Positions 24,703 to 33,485 are shown, counted from the stretch's first letter. The stretch is DNA of 64,000 nucleotides from Halobellus ruber (GCF_014212355.1 NZ_JACKXD010000002.1:62001-126000); one strand, 5' to 3'. Notes: generated by a model from the sequence alone, not told the origin. Made by a program: numbers and translations.

Positions 24703-27700
24703 ATGGACCCGGCCGTCACGTCGCTGTGTCTTAATCTAACCGCGACAGGGGTTGCCGCCGGCACCGGCGTTACCGTCAGTGGCGTCCGCGATATTTTCCG
24801 GCGCAAAAAATACGATGAAAATCTCGAAGACGTCGCAACTGTGTTTGCCGAGTCTCTTGAGGACGCCATCAAGGCCAAGGATGCCCGGCTAGACACCAAC
24901 GAACTCGCGGGAGCAACCGACGACTGGGAAGCCGTCCTTGACGAAGTTGCCGGGTTGATGACCGGCGAGAGCAGTGACAGCCGGTCACGCGAGCGTGACC
25001 AGATTGGCCACCTCTTCCATAACGAGGAGGATGCTGCGATCCAAATCGCAGAGGCCATCGCCACCGTTCAGGGATTCGATCTCTCCAAGACACCGCAGTT
25101 GCGTGAGGAACTTATCTCGGCAGTTGGCGACGCCTATGCGGAGGCAATCGCTAACTTCGAGCGCCACATCGCCAGCACTGACCTAGGTGACGTGTTCCAA
25201 CAGGAGTTACAACTCGACATTCGCGAGGCGGTGAACGATCTTCAGACACGGCTTGCACAGATCGGCGAAGACATCGAAATTTTGCTCACCCAAGACGCCA
25301 GAAACGAGGGCTTTCGCCAACTCTCGTCAACGTTCTTCGCGCGTGGCGAGCCGACGCCCGAGACCTCTTGGCGTACCACCTTCTCGCTGGGTGATGTCCA
25401 CGCTGGGATTCCAGCCCGGCGCGACGGGTATGGTGACACGTACGCCGATGAGGAACTGCTGACACCGCTCCGCGAGAGCGAAGATCGATTCGTCATCGGC
25501 CGAGCTGGCGCCGGTAAGAGCACCCTCTGTAAACAGGTCGCTGTCACCTGGCACCAAGATACTGAGACGGGAACGGTGCTGTATCGTGACAGCGACGACG
25601 CTGGCGCAGCCTTTGAGAGTCGGGACGCACTGCGAGAAGCCATCGAACGTGCGGACGGTCACGTGCTGGTGGTCGTAGAAGACGCGATTCGGGCGAACGC
25701 AAACGCAATTTTCCGCCTCATTGAGGAATACGGGATCGACACAGACGTGACGTTTCTGTTAGATGCACGTGAAGCAGAACTGGACACAGAGCCCGACGCT
25801 CAAACACTCGACCGGGGTAGCGAACGGCGCCATCGAGAGATTGCGAGTGCCATCGAGCGATATGAGCTGCCCGAGATTTCGGAAGCCGACATCGCTCGGA
25901 CTATCGACGCCTTCGAGGAGGCGACCGGCACGACCGTCGAGCGCTCAGCTACCGTGTTGCACGACGAACTCCAATCCGAAGCCACCGAGGGATTTGGTGC
26001 GTTCCTGCTGCTTTCCTTTCACCTGCCCTTTGGTGACACGGCAGTCGAGCGGGATGACACCGAGACTGGCCTCGAAGCACACGTTCGATCGCGTTACCAG
26101 ACACTGATGCAGCCAGGAAGTGATGGTACCCTGCGTGACCTTTCACGATTCGACCGAGACCTGCTGGCTGATGTTGGTGTGATGGTGAATCTATTGAATG
26201 CCAGCGGAATCGGTATCTATCCGGAATTGGTGCATACGCTCGGATACGAATTTGGCCACGATATCGGGACACATGACGAAATTCACGAAATTCGCGAGAC
26301 GTTGGAGGGTTGGTTCCTGTTTCAGACAGGCGACAAGGAAGAGCAGGTACTAACCACGCACGAACTCTGGTCGACGCTGTACCTGCGTGCGCTTGCACGA
26401 GACCACCAACAACAACAGACAGACAGTCGGCGACGTGATCGGTCCGAACCCCATGCAGCCCGATGTATGAATGCACTCTTCGCCCTGTTCGACGAGGACT
26501 CCCATCGTGAGGCTATCGAACGCGAGTTCCCCGGTTCATCGGTGATGACCGCCATCGACGCCGACACCGACGTGAAAGCAGACGAGTACGTACGGCCGAT
26601 TTTCGAGTTGGTTGAGCGATGGCCAGTGCTGGCACCGCTGGCAGGCACAACAAATACTGCCCGGTACGATCTGCCAGCGGCTTGTTCAGACCAGACACAT
26701 CAGTGGGTCACGGCTAATCGAGGCCACGCACATCGCCATCGCGGGGCATACCAGAAGGCACAGACAGAATACGAAAAGCGGTTAAACGAGGCGCAGGACA
26801 CTGGCGATCGGCAGGGCGAAGCAAAGAGTCTGGACAACCTCGGAGTGGTCGCCAAGAATCTCGGCGAGTACGAGAATGCCCGCGAGTATCTCCAGCAGAG
26901 TCTCACAATCTTCCGCGACATCGATAATCGCCAAGGTGAAGCCCAGAGCCTCGGAAACCTCGGGGCAGTTGCCGAGAATCTGGGCGAATACGAAGACGCT
27001 CGAAAATACCTCCAAGAGAGCCTCGTCATCAAGCGTAACATCGGCAACCGTCAGGGCGAAGCCGAAAGTCTCGGCCATCTCGGAGTAGTAGCCAAAAATC
27101 AAGGCGGGTACGAGGACGCTCAAGAGTATCATCGACAGAGTCTGGAGATCTTCCGCGATATCGGTGATCGCCAAGGCGAAGCCCGGAGCCTCGGGAATCT
27201 TGGGGTGGTTGCCCGACATGTGGGCGAGTACGAAGACGCCCGCGAGTATTACCAGCAGAGTCTCGCAATCTTCCGCGACATCGGCGACCGCCAGCTCGAA
27301 GCCACGAGCCTCGGCAACATCGGGCTGGTCGCACGGCATCTGGGCGAGTACGAGAATGCTCGAGAATACCACCAACAGAGTCTCGCCATCGAGCGCGATA
27401 TCGGCAACCGCCGAGGCGAAGCCACGAGCCTCAACAACCTTGGGCTAGTGGCGCAAAAACTGGGTGAATACGAGAACGCCCGCGAGTATCACCAACAGAG
27501 TCTTGAGATTTTCCGCGACATTGGCGACCGCCAGCGCGAAGCCCGGAGCCTTAACAACCTCGGGCTGGTCGCACGACATCTGGACGAGTATGGGAATGCT
27601 CGCGAGTACCACCAGCAGAGTCTCACAATTTTCCGCAACATCGGAGACCGTCAGGGCGAAGCCAAGAATCTTGACAACCTCGGAATGGTCGCTGCGGAAC

Positions 27701-27822
27701 TAGGTGAGCAGGAAGAAGCCCGAGAATACTACCAACAGAGTCTCAGAATCTTCCGCGAACTTGAGCATACATACGCCGAACGGGTAGAATCACATCTGGA
27801 AGAGTTGTCAGAGGACGGCTAG
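24703..27822 (+). CDS. STAND-type NTPase with TPR sensor
   Basis: 1039 aa. An N-terminal helical region (1-205) begins with a hydrophobic helix V-T-S-L-C-L-N-L-T-A-T-G-V-A-A-G. A P-loop NTPase follows: Walker A G-R-A-G-A-G-K-S-T at 266-274, Walker B V-L-V-V-V-E-D near 321-327, then V-T-F-L-L-D-A-R. A helical/winged-helix stretch (about 420-700) leads to nine tandem 40-residue TPRs (about 700-1027). This is the layout of STAND regulators, in which repeats sense a ligand and the NTPase triggers an N-terminal effector; many bacterial and archaeal members act in antiviral defence. It is a lone gene just after the second IS6 relic. The N-terminal effector is not one I recognise, so defence is an inference. 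Confidence 0.75.
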   Translation: MDPAVTSLCLNLTATGVAAGTGVTVSGVRDIFRRKKYDENLEDVATVFAESLEDAIKAKDARLDTNELAGATDDWEAVLDEVAGLMTGESSDSRSRERDQIGHLFHNEEDAAIQIAEAIATVQGFDLSKTPQLREELISAVGDAYAEAIANFERHIASTDLGDVFQQELQLDIREAVNDLQTRLAQIGEDIEILLTQDARNEGFRQLSSTFFARGEPTPETSWRTTFSLGDVHAGIPARRDGYGDTYADEELLTPLRESEDRFVIGRAGAGKSTLCKQVAVTWHQDTETGTVLYRDSDDAGAAFESRDALREAIERADGHVLVVVEDAIRANANAIFRLIEEYGIDTDVTFLLDAREAELDTEPDAQTLDRGSERRHREIASAIERYELPEISEADIARTIDAFEEATGTTVERSATVLHDELQSEATEGFGAFLLLSFHLPFGDTAVERDDTETGLEAHVRSRYQTLMQPGSDGTLRDLSRFDRDLLADVGVMVNLLNASGIGIYPELVHTLGYEFGHDIGTHDEIHEIRETLEGWFLFQTGDKEEQVLTTHELWSTLYLRALARDHQQQQTDSRRRDRSEPHAARCMNALFALFDEDSHREAIEREFPGSSVMTAIDADTDVKADEYVRPIFELVERWPVLAPLAGTTNTARYDLPAACSDQTHQWVTANRGHAHRHRGAYQKAQTEYEKRLNEAQDTGDRQGEAKSLDNLGVVAKNLGEYENAREYLQQSLTIFRDIDNRQGEAQSLGNLGAVAENLGEYEDARKYLQESLVIKRNIGNRQGEAESLGHLGVVAKNQGGYEDAQEYHRQSLEIFRDIGDRQGEARSLGNLGVVARHVGEYEDAREYYQQSLAIFRDIGDRQLEATSLGNIGLVARHLGEYENAREYHQQSLAIERDIGNRRGEATSLNNLGLVAQKLGEYENAREYHQQSLEIFRDIGDRQREARSLNNLGLVARHLDEYGNAREYHQQSLTIFRNIGDRQGEAKNLDNLGMVAAELGEQEEAREYYQQSLRIFRELEHTYAERVESHLEELSEDG
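26824..27783 (+). repeat. Eight tandem 120-bp units (TPR-coding)
   Basis: Eight in-frame 120-bp units encode repeats of the form S-L-x-N-L-G-x-V-A-x-x-L-G-E-Y and Y-x-Q-S-L-x-I-F-R. A more diverged ninth unit precedes them. Units are similar at DNA level, so copy number could change by recombination. This is coding repeat, not CRISPR. Confidence 0.85.
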
Positions 27823-28035
27823 TTGCACTCTCTTCGCTTCTACGACGACAGGCTCTATGTTATAGGTGTGTACGGAGTGGGACCGTGTCTTGACATCAGA
27901 CAGTATTTTCAGACACCAACCTACAGACCCATTTCAAGAGCTCTCCGTCACATAGAATGTCAGGACAGGCTGATTTGATGCTGACTTCGTGCTGATCTTC
28001 TCTGAGTTCAGTACTCTCGAAGGTTCAGTCCGAGA
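27823..28035. other. Gap after the STAND gene
   Basis: No gene seen in these ~210 bp. AT-richer than its flanks; no convincing hairpin or T-run. Confidence 0.5.
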
Positions 28036-28482
28036 TTAGTGGTTTCCGACGCCGAATCGGATGTCGTAGAGAAGTTGTTCGATATTTCGTGTGTCGGAGA
28101 TGCCACGCTGTTTGCGGGACCGAGCCACCTGACGGACGGCGTTAGCACGTCCGAAGGGAGGATCCAAGACATTCAGCACGGCATCCACGACACGTATGAA
28201 GCTCTCGATCAAAACGTCTGCGAGCACGCTACCCCAGGCGATGTGGGCGCACTCCGGGCAGTGACGATACTTACGGCGATCCGTGTATCGCCGTTCCGTA
28301 TACGTCTCCCCATCAGCAGTCTCGCGTTCGACCTAGAGGGCGCGACGTAGTGTTCGGGGTCGGTCAGCGGGACACTGATCGAGTCACCATCCTGTGCCTC
28401 GAACTCGTAGTACCAGTTGGGACAGTAAAGTTGGGCAGCGGGATTCGACCGCAGAATGCTTGTGGCTATGTATGTCTCTCAT
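28036..28482 (-). pseudogene. Frameshifted zinc-ribbon protein
   Basis: Homology-like blocks lie in successive frames on the minus strand: M-R-D-I-H-S-H-K-H-S-A-V from ATG 28482, then W-Y-Y-E-F-E-A-Q-D-G-D-S-I-S-V-P-L-T-D-P-E-H-Y, then R-R-Y-T-D-R-R-K-Y-R-H-C-P-E-C-A-H-I-A-W, finally I-E-S-F-I-R-V-V-D-A-V-L-N to G-V-G-N-H and stop at 28036. A C-P-E-C knuckle and one lost Cys pair suggest a former zinc-ribbon protein. At least two shifts are needed. Family not recognised. Confidence 0.45.
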
Positions 28483-28629
28483 GACTTCCCGGCCGTCTCA
28501 CGATGCCCCTCAGAACAGGTTTCTCCCGTCTCATAACCATCGTCACCGAAGAAGTTCTCACGACTGCCAAGCCGCTGACGCTGTGACTGATCGGAATTGC
28601 TTATGATCATAATATCTCGATCACGTGCG

Positions 28630-28767
28630 ATGGCTGGTGGCGGGTGGACTGACGGCGGCGCTGGCAGCGACGAGGTCGCGCGCTGCGTCGCGCACGCGGT
28701 CGACTTCGAGGCCGACTACGAATCGGGCGACCTGACCATCACTGTCGAACGAGCGGACGAATCCTGA
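28630..28767 (+). CDS. Short cassette gene, possibly a C-terminal relic
   Basis: 45 aa from ATG 28630. The last ~22 residues (V-D-F-E-A-D-Y-E-S-G-D then T-I-T-V-E-R) match the end of the interrupted gene at 20417/22089, but the front is a short Gly-rich stretch. Either a shortened paralogue or a fragment that gained a start. AT-rich ATCATAATATC upstream may be its promoter. Followed by stem-loop 5. Confidence 0.4.
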   Translation: MAGGGWTDGGAGSDEVARCVAHAVDFEADYESGDLTITVERADES

Positions 28768-28797
28768 GAATCCGCAGTCACGAGGAGAGTTTTTCGA

Positions 28798-28820
28798 GCG
28801 CCGGCGATGGGTGCCGGCGC
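28798..28820 (+). promoter_or_regulatory. GGGTG-loop stem-loop 5
   Basis: Identical core to stem-loop 4: GCGCCGG / CCGGCGC with loop CGATGGGTG, preceded by GAGAGTTTTTCGA. 51 nt before ATG 28872, 30 nt after the previous stop. Confidence 0.8.
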
Positions 28821-28871
28821 AGCTGGAGCGAGCAACGATTCCCGGTGCGTCGGCGTTTCGAGGTGTTCGAG

Positions 28872-29363
28872 ATGCACATGGTGATATACGCCCTGGTAGA
28901 GGCATCGACGCACGACGACGCGCTGGCCACCGGAAAGACGGTGTTCGACCGACTGGTCGGCGCGGACCCACACGCCGGCGCCGTCTTCGATTACTATGTG
29001 ACCTTCGACGAGGAGGACACGTCCGTTGCGGGGAAGGCACGATGGGGGGAGTTGCCGACTGCAGCCCCCATCGACTCCGATGACGGCCAGGACCTGCTCG
29101 AGCGTGGCTGGGAGGCGACGAAAGAGGAATTCGAGCGTAATCTCGACCGGGTGAAGGAGGCCATCGAGGAGCTCTCCGACGAGGAGATCATGCGCGACGA
29201 GGACCTCGCCCGACACGCCTTCCACCAGATCGGTGCGTACGACGGCCCGACGATCTTCCTGTACACCGAACACGGAACCGGCATTCGCCACCGTGGACAG
29301 TTGGACCGACTCCTCAAGGAGAGTGAAGAGCTCTGGATCGTGCCCGCTGACGTCCACTTCTAA
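28872..29363 (+). CDS. Cassette protein M-H-M-V-I-Y-A-L-V-E-A, unknown function
   Basis: 163 aa from ATG 28872; an in-frame ATG two codons on is possible. Opens with a beta strand (V-I-Y-A-L-V), then T-H-D-D-A-L-A-T-G-K-T-V-F-D-R-L-V. A long charged helix lies at about 75-110 (E-R-N-L-D-R-V-K-E-A-I-E-E-L-S), and the end carries G-A-Y-D-G-P-T-I-F-L-Y and a final strand L-W-I-V-P-A-D. A truncated paralogue stands at 22335. Four bp separate its stop from the DUF7568 gene. Soluble; no catalytic motif seen. Confidence 0.7.
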   Translation: MHMVIYALVEASTHDDALATGKTVFDRLVGADPHAGAVFDYYVTFDEEDTSVAGKARWGELPTAAPIDSDDGQDLLERGWEATKEEFERNLDRVKEAIEELSDEEIMRDEDLARHAFHQIGAYDGPTIFLYTEHGTGIRHRGQLDRLLKESEELWIVPADVHF

Positions 29364-29366
29364 CCA

Positions 29367-29735
29367 ATGCCTCGCATCACCAACTGGCGACGCGAGAGCC
29401 GCTCGCCGACGCTTGCGTATCGGAACACCGAGACCGGGGCGCGAGCAGTCCTGCATCGAGCCCCGGACTCCTACCGGTACAAATGGCGCGGAGCAATCCT
29501 CATCGACGGCTACCCGGTCTGGTCGCGGGGGTACGAGACGAAGGACGCGACGTCGTTCCGTGACGAACTCCGGGAGCGGCCGGTCCCGGACCTCAGCTGC
29601 CCGGAGTGTCCGAACGACGACGTTCGCGTCGGCGAGAAGGCAGCAGACGGGGCGAAAATCCAGCGATGGTACGACTGCCCCGACTGTGGATACGAAGCCC
29701 CCTCACGTATCGTCTACGGACGGAGTACGCCGTGA
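29367..29735 (+). CDS. DUF7568-type zinc-ribbon protein
   Basis: 122 aa. Starts M-P-R-I-T-N-W-R-R-E-S-R, with L-A-Y-R-N-T-E-T-G-A-R-A-V-L-H-R-A-P and Y-K-W-R-G-A-I-L. A C-terminal zinc ribbon is C-P-E-C ... C-P-D-C-G-Y (about 80-110). This is a common haloarchaeal plasmid/provirus family; zinc-dependent nucleic-acid or protein contact is inferred. A truncated second copy is at 36335. Confidence 0.75.
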   Translation: MPRITNWRRESRSPTLAYRNTETGARAVLHRAPDSYRYKWRGAILIDGYPVWSRGYETKDATSFRDELRERPVPDLSCPECPNDDVRVGEKAADGAKIQRWYDCPDCGYEAPSRIVYGRSTP

Positions 29736-29865
29736 CTCAGGGCTTAGATTCGAGAGTGATGCCCGCACGTTCCGCTAAGGAACAGGTGTGCGTGGTTCGT
29801 TCGCTTCACCTATAGGAGGAGTATCCACCGATCAAATTAAGTATATCCAAAGGATATACACAGAT

Positions 29866-30021
29866 ATGGCAAATCGATTCCAAATCGACGGCGAGGAGGT
29901 TCTCGACGGCCAAGTCAAGGAATTCGGGAACAGCGCCCACGTCACAGTCCCCAAACGCTGGCGAGGGGCTGACGTGAAAGTCGTTCGCACCTCAGAACCA
30001 ACCGAACAAGACGAAGAATGA
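29866..30021 (+). CDS. DUF2080 transposon-associated small protein
   Basis: 51 aa from ATG 29866. M-A-N-R-F-Q-I-D-G-E-E-V-L, F-G-N-S-A-H-V-T-V-P-K-R-W and V-K-V-V-R match the SpoVT/AbrB-like DUF2080 proteins found before tnpB. They may regulate tnpB or bind the element's ends; this is not established. Stop overlaps the tnpB ATG by 4 bp. The AT-rich TATATCC region at 29841-29855 is the probable promoter. Confidence 0.8.
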   Translation: MANRFQIDGEEVLDGQVKEFGNSAHVTVPKRWRGADVKVVRTSEPTEQDEE

Positions 30022-31295
30022 CTGATTCACAGGCTCTCATCAAGACGCTGGACTTCCAGCTCGACATCCAGAGCGACAATGAGAGCCTGCTGTACGACGC
30101 CACCCTCGAAGCGAGGTCGGTATACAACCAATCTATCCGACTCGCCAAGGAAGGTGTGGATTGGGACGTCATTCCCGACCGCGTGGCCGAGGACGCCACC
30201 CTCGTGAAAAACACGATACAGCGCGTCGTCGCCAAAGCACTCGGTGCGATGGAGAACTACTACGAGTATGACGACTACAACAAACCCAGCCACACCAAAG
30301 GCGGAACGTACCCGCTCCGGGCGAACTACGAGGAGGGGTACAACCTGTCACTCACCGACGACGGCGACGTGGCGTTCCGGATCAGCGCGAAGCCCTACAA
30401 GCACGTCAAGGGCGTTCTCGATGGTGACGACGCTCATCTCGACATTCTCAAGACCGCCCTCGAAAGCGATGCATGGACGATTGGGACGGCGGAAGCCCTG
30501 TTCCGGAACGGCAACGCCGAGCTGCACGTTAACGTAACTAGCTCCGAGGGGACCGTTCGAAACAAGGAAAATTCACGGACAGTCGTTGGCGTGGATGTCA
30601 ACGAGGATAATGTGGCGCTGACTGCACTTTCCAAGGGCGGTGTAGAGGACACCGTCGTTATCGAATTTCCGGACATCAATTTCAAGCGCCACCGCTATTT
30701 CACGATGCGGAAGCGCGTGCAGAACGCGGGGAAGGACAGCATCCACGACACGTTGGAAGGACGTGAGGAACGGTTTGTCCGCGACCGACTCCACAAAGTG
30801 AGCCGTCATATCGTCGAGTGGAGCCGGCAGTTCGAGAAGCCGTGCATCGTCTTTGAAGACCTCAAGGAGATGCGCGACGGCCTCGACTACGGCACGCGGA
30901 TGAACCGACGCTTGCACCGCCTCCCGTTCCGCGCGCTTCAGCACTACACGTCCTACAAGGCAGCATTCGCGGGGATTCCGACGGCTTGGATCAATCCCGA
31001 ATACACGAGTCAATGCTGTCCGATGTGCGGCCATACGGAACGATCGAACCGTCACAAGAAGCGGTTCAAGTGCCAGTCCTGTTCGCATCAAGACCACGCC
31101 GACCGGAGTGCAAGCGTAAATATCGCCGTGAAAGGTGTCGAAGAGTATCAAGAGTGGACTGTGCCTGCTCTCAACAGCCTTCCCACTGTGCGGACGGTGC
31201 GACGGCAGGCATCGGGGGCCGTGGACGCCCCGACCGTGACCCACGACGCCGTTCGAGGCTATCAGACCGATGGCGTCGCGGGAGTGTCCGACTAA
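30018..31295 (+). CDS. TnpB (copy 6), intact
   Basis: 425 aa. RuvC residues: Asp in V-V-G-V-D-V-N-E-D-N, Glu in I-V-F-E-D-L-K-E and Asp in D-H-A-D-R-S-A-S-V-N. The zinc ribbon C-P-M-C-G-H ... C-Q-S-C is complete. Belongs to the DUF2080-linked subgroup, different from copies 1-4. The ~60-residue C-terminal tail after the RuvC motif is long. Likely the one TnpB here with no visible damage together with copy 1. Confidence 0.88.
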   Translation: MTDSQALIKTLDFQLDIQSDNESLLYDATLEARSVYNQSIRLAKEGVDWDVIPDRVAEDATLVKNTIQRVVAKALGAMENYYEYDDYNKPSHTKGGTYPLRANYEEGYNLSLTDDGDVAFRISAKPYKHVKGVLDGDDAHLDILKTALESDAWTIGTAEALFRNGNAELHVNVTSSEGTVRNKENSRTVVGVDVNEDNVALTALSKGGVEDTVVIEFPDINFKRHRYFTMRKRVQNAGKDSIHDTLEGREERFVRDRLHKVSRHIVEWSRQFEKPCIVFEDLKEMRDGLDYGTRMNRRLHRLPFRALQHYTSYKAAFAGIPTAWINPEYTSQCCPMCGHTERSNRHKKRFKCQSCSHQDHADRSASVNIAVKGVEEYQEWTVPALNSLPTVRTVRRQASGAVDAPTVTHDAVRGYQTDGVAGVSD

Positions 31296-31383
31296 TCCAC
31301 GGGAAGTTTCGAGGACCGATATCGAGACAGTTCACGGCGCCGAACGGTGAGCGGGTGGATCCCCGCTGGCCGCTGTTTTTCGG

Positions 31384-31406
31384 CCGGGCACGAAGTGGTG
31401 GCCCGG
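31384..31406 (+). promoter_or_regulatory. GGGTG-loop stem-loop 6 (variant GGTG)
   Basis: CCGGGC / GCCCGG stem with loop ACGAAGTGGTG; preceded by GCTGTTTTTCGG, 22 nt before ATG 31428. Stem sequence unlike any other copy. Confidence 0.65.
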
Positions 31407-31427
31407 GACGACCGGGTGAGTCAACCA

Positions 31428-31823
31428 ATGACCCTCGAAGTACTTGACCGACACAGCGAGGCACTGTTCGAGTTCCTCTGGTGTCCCGTCTGCGGGCAGG
31501 AGGTCTTCACTCACATCCCCTTCGAGGGGGTGTTCTGCAAGAACTGCAACACCCAGGTCGAACTCCAAGAATCCCGAGAGACGCGCGGCTACGAGGAGGC
31601 CGTGCTCGCCTGCTTCGACTCTACCACGGCCTGGAACCTCCACGTCGACGAGAAACTGCGCCGCGATCTGCCTGATGGGTCGGCCCGCGTGAAGATCCTC
31701 GGTGCACCGGGGGCCTACAAAGTCGACTGGTGGAGTCCAGCACCGGGAGAAGACTGGGAGCCAGTCGAGCGTGGTGAATTCGACGGCGTGGAGGAACCAG
31801 ACGAGGTGTCACATCTCGCGTAG
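31428..31823 (+). CDS. DUF7567-type zinc-ribbon protein
   Basis: 131 aa from ATG 31428 (M-T-L-E-V-L-D-R-H-S-E-A-L-F-E-F). Zinc ribbon C-P-V-C-G ... C-K-N-C at about 18-44, then V-L-A-C-F-D-S-T-T-A-W-N-L-H-V-D-E. An upstream in-frame ATG (31347) would put the hairpin inside the gene and is not used. Typical haloarchaeal plasmid family, role unknown. Confidence 0.75.
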   Translation: MTLEVLDRHSEALFEFLWCPVCGQEVFTHIPFEGVFCKNCNTQVELQESRETRGYEEAVLACFDSTTAWNLHVDEKLRRDLPDGSARVKILGAPGAYKVDWWSPAPGEDWEPVERGEFDGVEEPDEVSHLA

Positions 31824-31862
31824 TGGATAGCAATCCCGCTACGACTGTGTGGTGTTGTTCCT

Positions 31863-31885
31863 GCGCCGGCGATGGGTGCCGGCGC
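31863..31885 (+). promoter_or_regulatory. GGGTG-loop stem-loop 7
   Basis: GCGCCGG / CCGGCGC with loop CGATGGGTG, the same core as loops 4 and 5. Preceded by GTGTTGTTCCT and 20 nt before ATG 31906. Confidence 0.8.
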
Positions 31886-31905
31886 ACACGCGCCGGCGAG
31901 TACCG

Positions 31906-32490
31906 ATGTCGACACGGAGTCAACTCCGATTCGTCCAACGAGTCGAACAGACCGATGAGACAGATGGCAACGCCGACCGCATCGCGCAGGTGTACCGGCA
32001 TTCGGACGGCTACCCGGGGAGCGTCCTCCGGGATCTCGCACAGCTGAAAGAGCTGCTCGATGCGACCCGTGCAGAGCGGGGACCGGATTACACGGCGGCG
32101 ACGTTCGTGTTCCTCGACAAGCTCTCGACGGTCGACCTCTATCTGGATGGCGACCCAGAGCGAACGATCGACGCGGCTCAGCCAGCGGATCTCCTCGAGC
32201 CATCCAATATGGAGCATCTCGACCAGCCGCTGTTCCTGCTGGGCCACGGCGTCGAGAATCCAGCTGACGGCATCCACGGCGACGAGGAGTACCTCTACGT
32301 CGTGGAACTCCCGACGGAGAACTCGTTCGACGAGCCGACCGAGTGGACAGTCAAAGTGAGCGGTCACTCCGCGTTCCCTCGCTGGGACGGCCCGATCAAC
32401 GAGGCCTTCGAGCGAGCGAGTTGGCAGTTCCACGGGTCGCTCAAGGACGCGCTCGCAGAACTGGTTCGGGACGAAGCTATTGTCAAGTAA
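31906..32490 (+). CDS. Hypothetical cassette protein
   Basis: 194 aa from ATG 31906 (M-S-T-R-S-Q-L-R-F-V-Q-R-V). The start, followed by Q-V-Y-R-H-S-D-G-Y-P-G-S, resembles proteins common on haloarchaeal plasmids. A strand Y-L-Y-V-V-E-L and a final helix D-A-L-A-E-L-V-R-D-E are visible; no catalytic motif or TM. An upstream in-frame ATG (31849) overlaps the hairpin. Confidence 0.6.
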   Translation: MSTRSQLRFVQRVEQTDETDGNADRIAQVYRHSDGYPGSVLRDLAQLKELLDATRAERGPDYTAATFVFLDKLSTVDLYLDGDPERTIDAAQPADLLEPSNMEHLDQPLFLLGHGVENPADGIHGDEEYLYVVELPTENSFDEPTEWTVKVSGHSAFPRWDGPINEAFERASWQFHGSLKDALAELVRDEAIVK

Positions 32491-32534
32491 AATCCCAAAT
32501 CGTATTTATACAGTTGGGGTTTAGAAAGACCCAG

Positions 32535-33485
32535 ATGATTTCGAAGGCCGGACTCGCCTTGCTTGACGCGCTGAGTACCGGCCGTAAAGCAACACCGGAG
32601 GAACTCGCGGCCGAAACCGGATATTCACGAGACCATCTGTACGACGTACTCGACGAATTGCACGCAGCGGGATTGCTCACAGAAACCCGTGGCCCCAGCA
32701 ATCAGCGTCGTGTCCGCATCGCGGAACATCCAGTTACCGAAGCGTATCGAACGCTGCTATCGGAGTTCAGCCACGTGGACTGGACGGAACTGCTCTCCCC
32801 AGCCACACTCCGCGTGTGTTGGTATCTCGATAGACCACGACACATCGCTGATATCGCAGACCGGCTCGGAATCACTCGACAAGGTGTCCACAGCGCGTTA
32901 TCGCCGCTCAAGCACCGAGCACTACTCTCCAGATCCGATTCGAAGTACGCCCTCCGTGACGAAGTCTCGCCGCTGTTGGCGTTCGCCCGGGCTACCGTAA
33001 AGCACGAACATCGAGCCCGAGTCCGGGAAATCGCCCCCAGCGCCACGATCGCGTGGTGCGATCCGAACCGGTCCCTCGTCCGCGTACAGACCGATGAGGA
33101 TACGGACGCACTCCAAGCAGCTCCGGACTGGGAGATGACCGGACTGGGTCGGTTTGCAGCGTATGGTCTACAGTTTTTCCTCGCCGGCGAGCCTCCGTTC
33201 TGGTATGCGCCGGACGAGGAGCTAACGGCTGCTGAAGTCGTGTGTCATACGCTCCTTCTGGATAGCGGATCCCGGCGCGTCAGCTATTCGATGCTACTGA
33301 TCGAGGCGGAGGACATCGATCAGGAGACACTCGTCGAGACCGCACGGTGGTACGACCTGGAACCCACTGTGAAAGCATTGTATCGGCCACTTCGGGGCGA
33401 CTTCGACAGGACAGATGATCTGCCAGTCATCCTCCCAAAGAAGGACGAATATATGGCACTCAAAGAGCAGTACGGAGTCTCGTAA
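32535..33485 (+). CDS. MarR/ArsR-like regulator with two winged helices
   Basis: 316 aa from ATG 32535; 25 bp upstream is a TATA box (GTATTTATAC). First winged helix 1-70 (A-T-P-E-E-L-A-A-E-T-G-Y-S-R-D-H-L-Y-D-V-L), second about 100-150 (H-I-A-D-I-A-D-R-L-G-I-T-R-Q-G-V-H-S-A-L). A C-terminal 160 residues of unknown fold are not HTH. In haloarchaea such proteins often pair with a nucleotidyltransferase gene; none is adjacent here. Target unknown. Confidence 0.7.
   Translation: MISKAGLALLDALSTGRKATPEELAAETGYSRDHLYDVLDELHAAGLLTETRGPSNQRRVRIAEHPVTEAYRTLLSEFSHVDWTELLSPATLRVCWYLDRPRHIADIADRLGITRQGVHSALSPLKHRALLSRSDSKYALRDEVSPLLAFARATVKHEHRARVREIAPSATIAWCDPNRSLVRVQTDEDTDALQAAPDWEMTGLGRFAAYGLQFFLAGEPPFWYAPDEELTAAEVVCHTLLLDSGSRRVSYSMLLIEAEDIDQETLVETARWYDLEPTVKALYRPLRGDFDRTDDLPVILPKKDEYMALKEQYGVS

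Larger units (their letters stand above)
29755..31310 (+). mobile_element. IS200/IS605-type element with DUF2080 and TnpB (copy 6)
   Basis: Inserted between two cassettes. A small hairpin GTTCC-GCTAA-GGAAC near 29771 may be the left-end structure; the right end is not clear. The pair of a short DUF2080 gene overlapping tnpB is a recognised haloarchaeal arrangement. No TnpA. Confidence 0.55.

Noticed and set aside
26824-27783. CRISPR array
   Set aside because: Repeats are contiguous 120-bp coding units without spacers, in frame with TPR structure.
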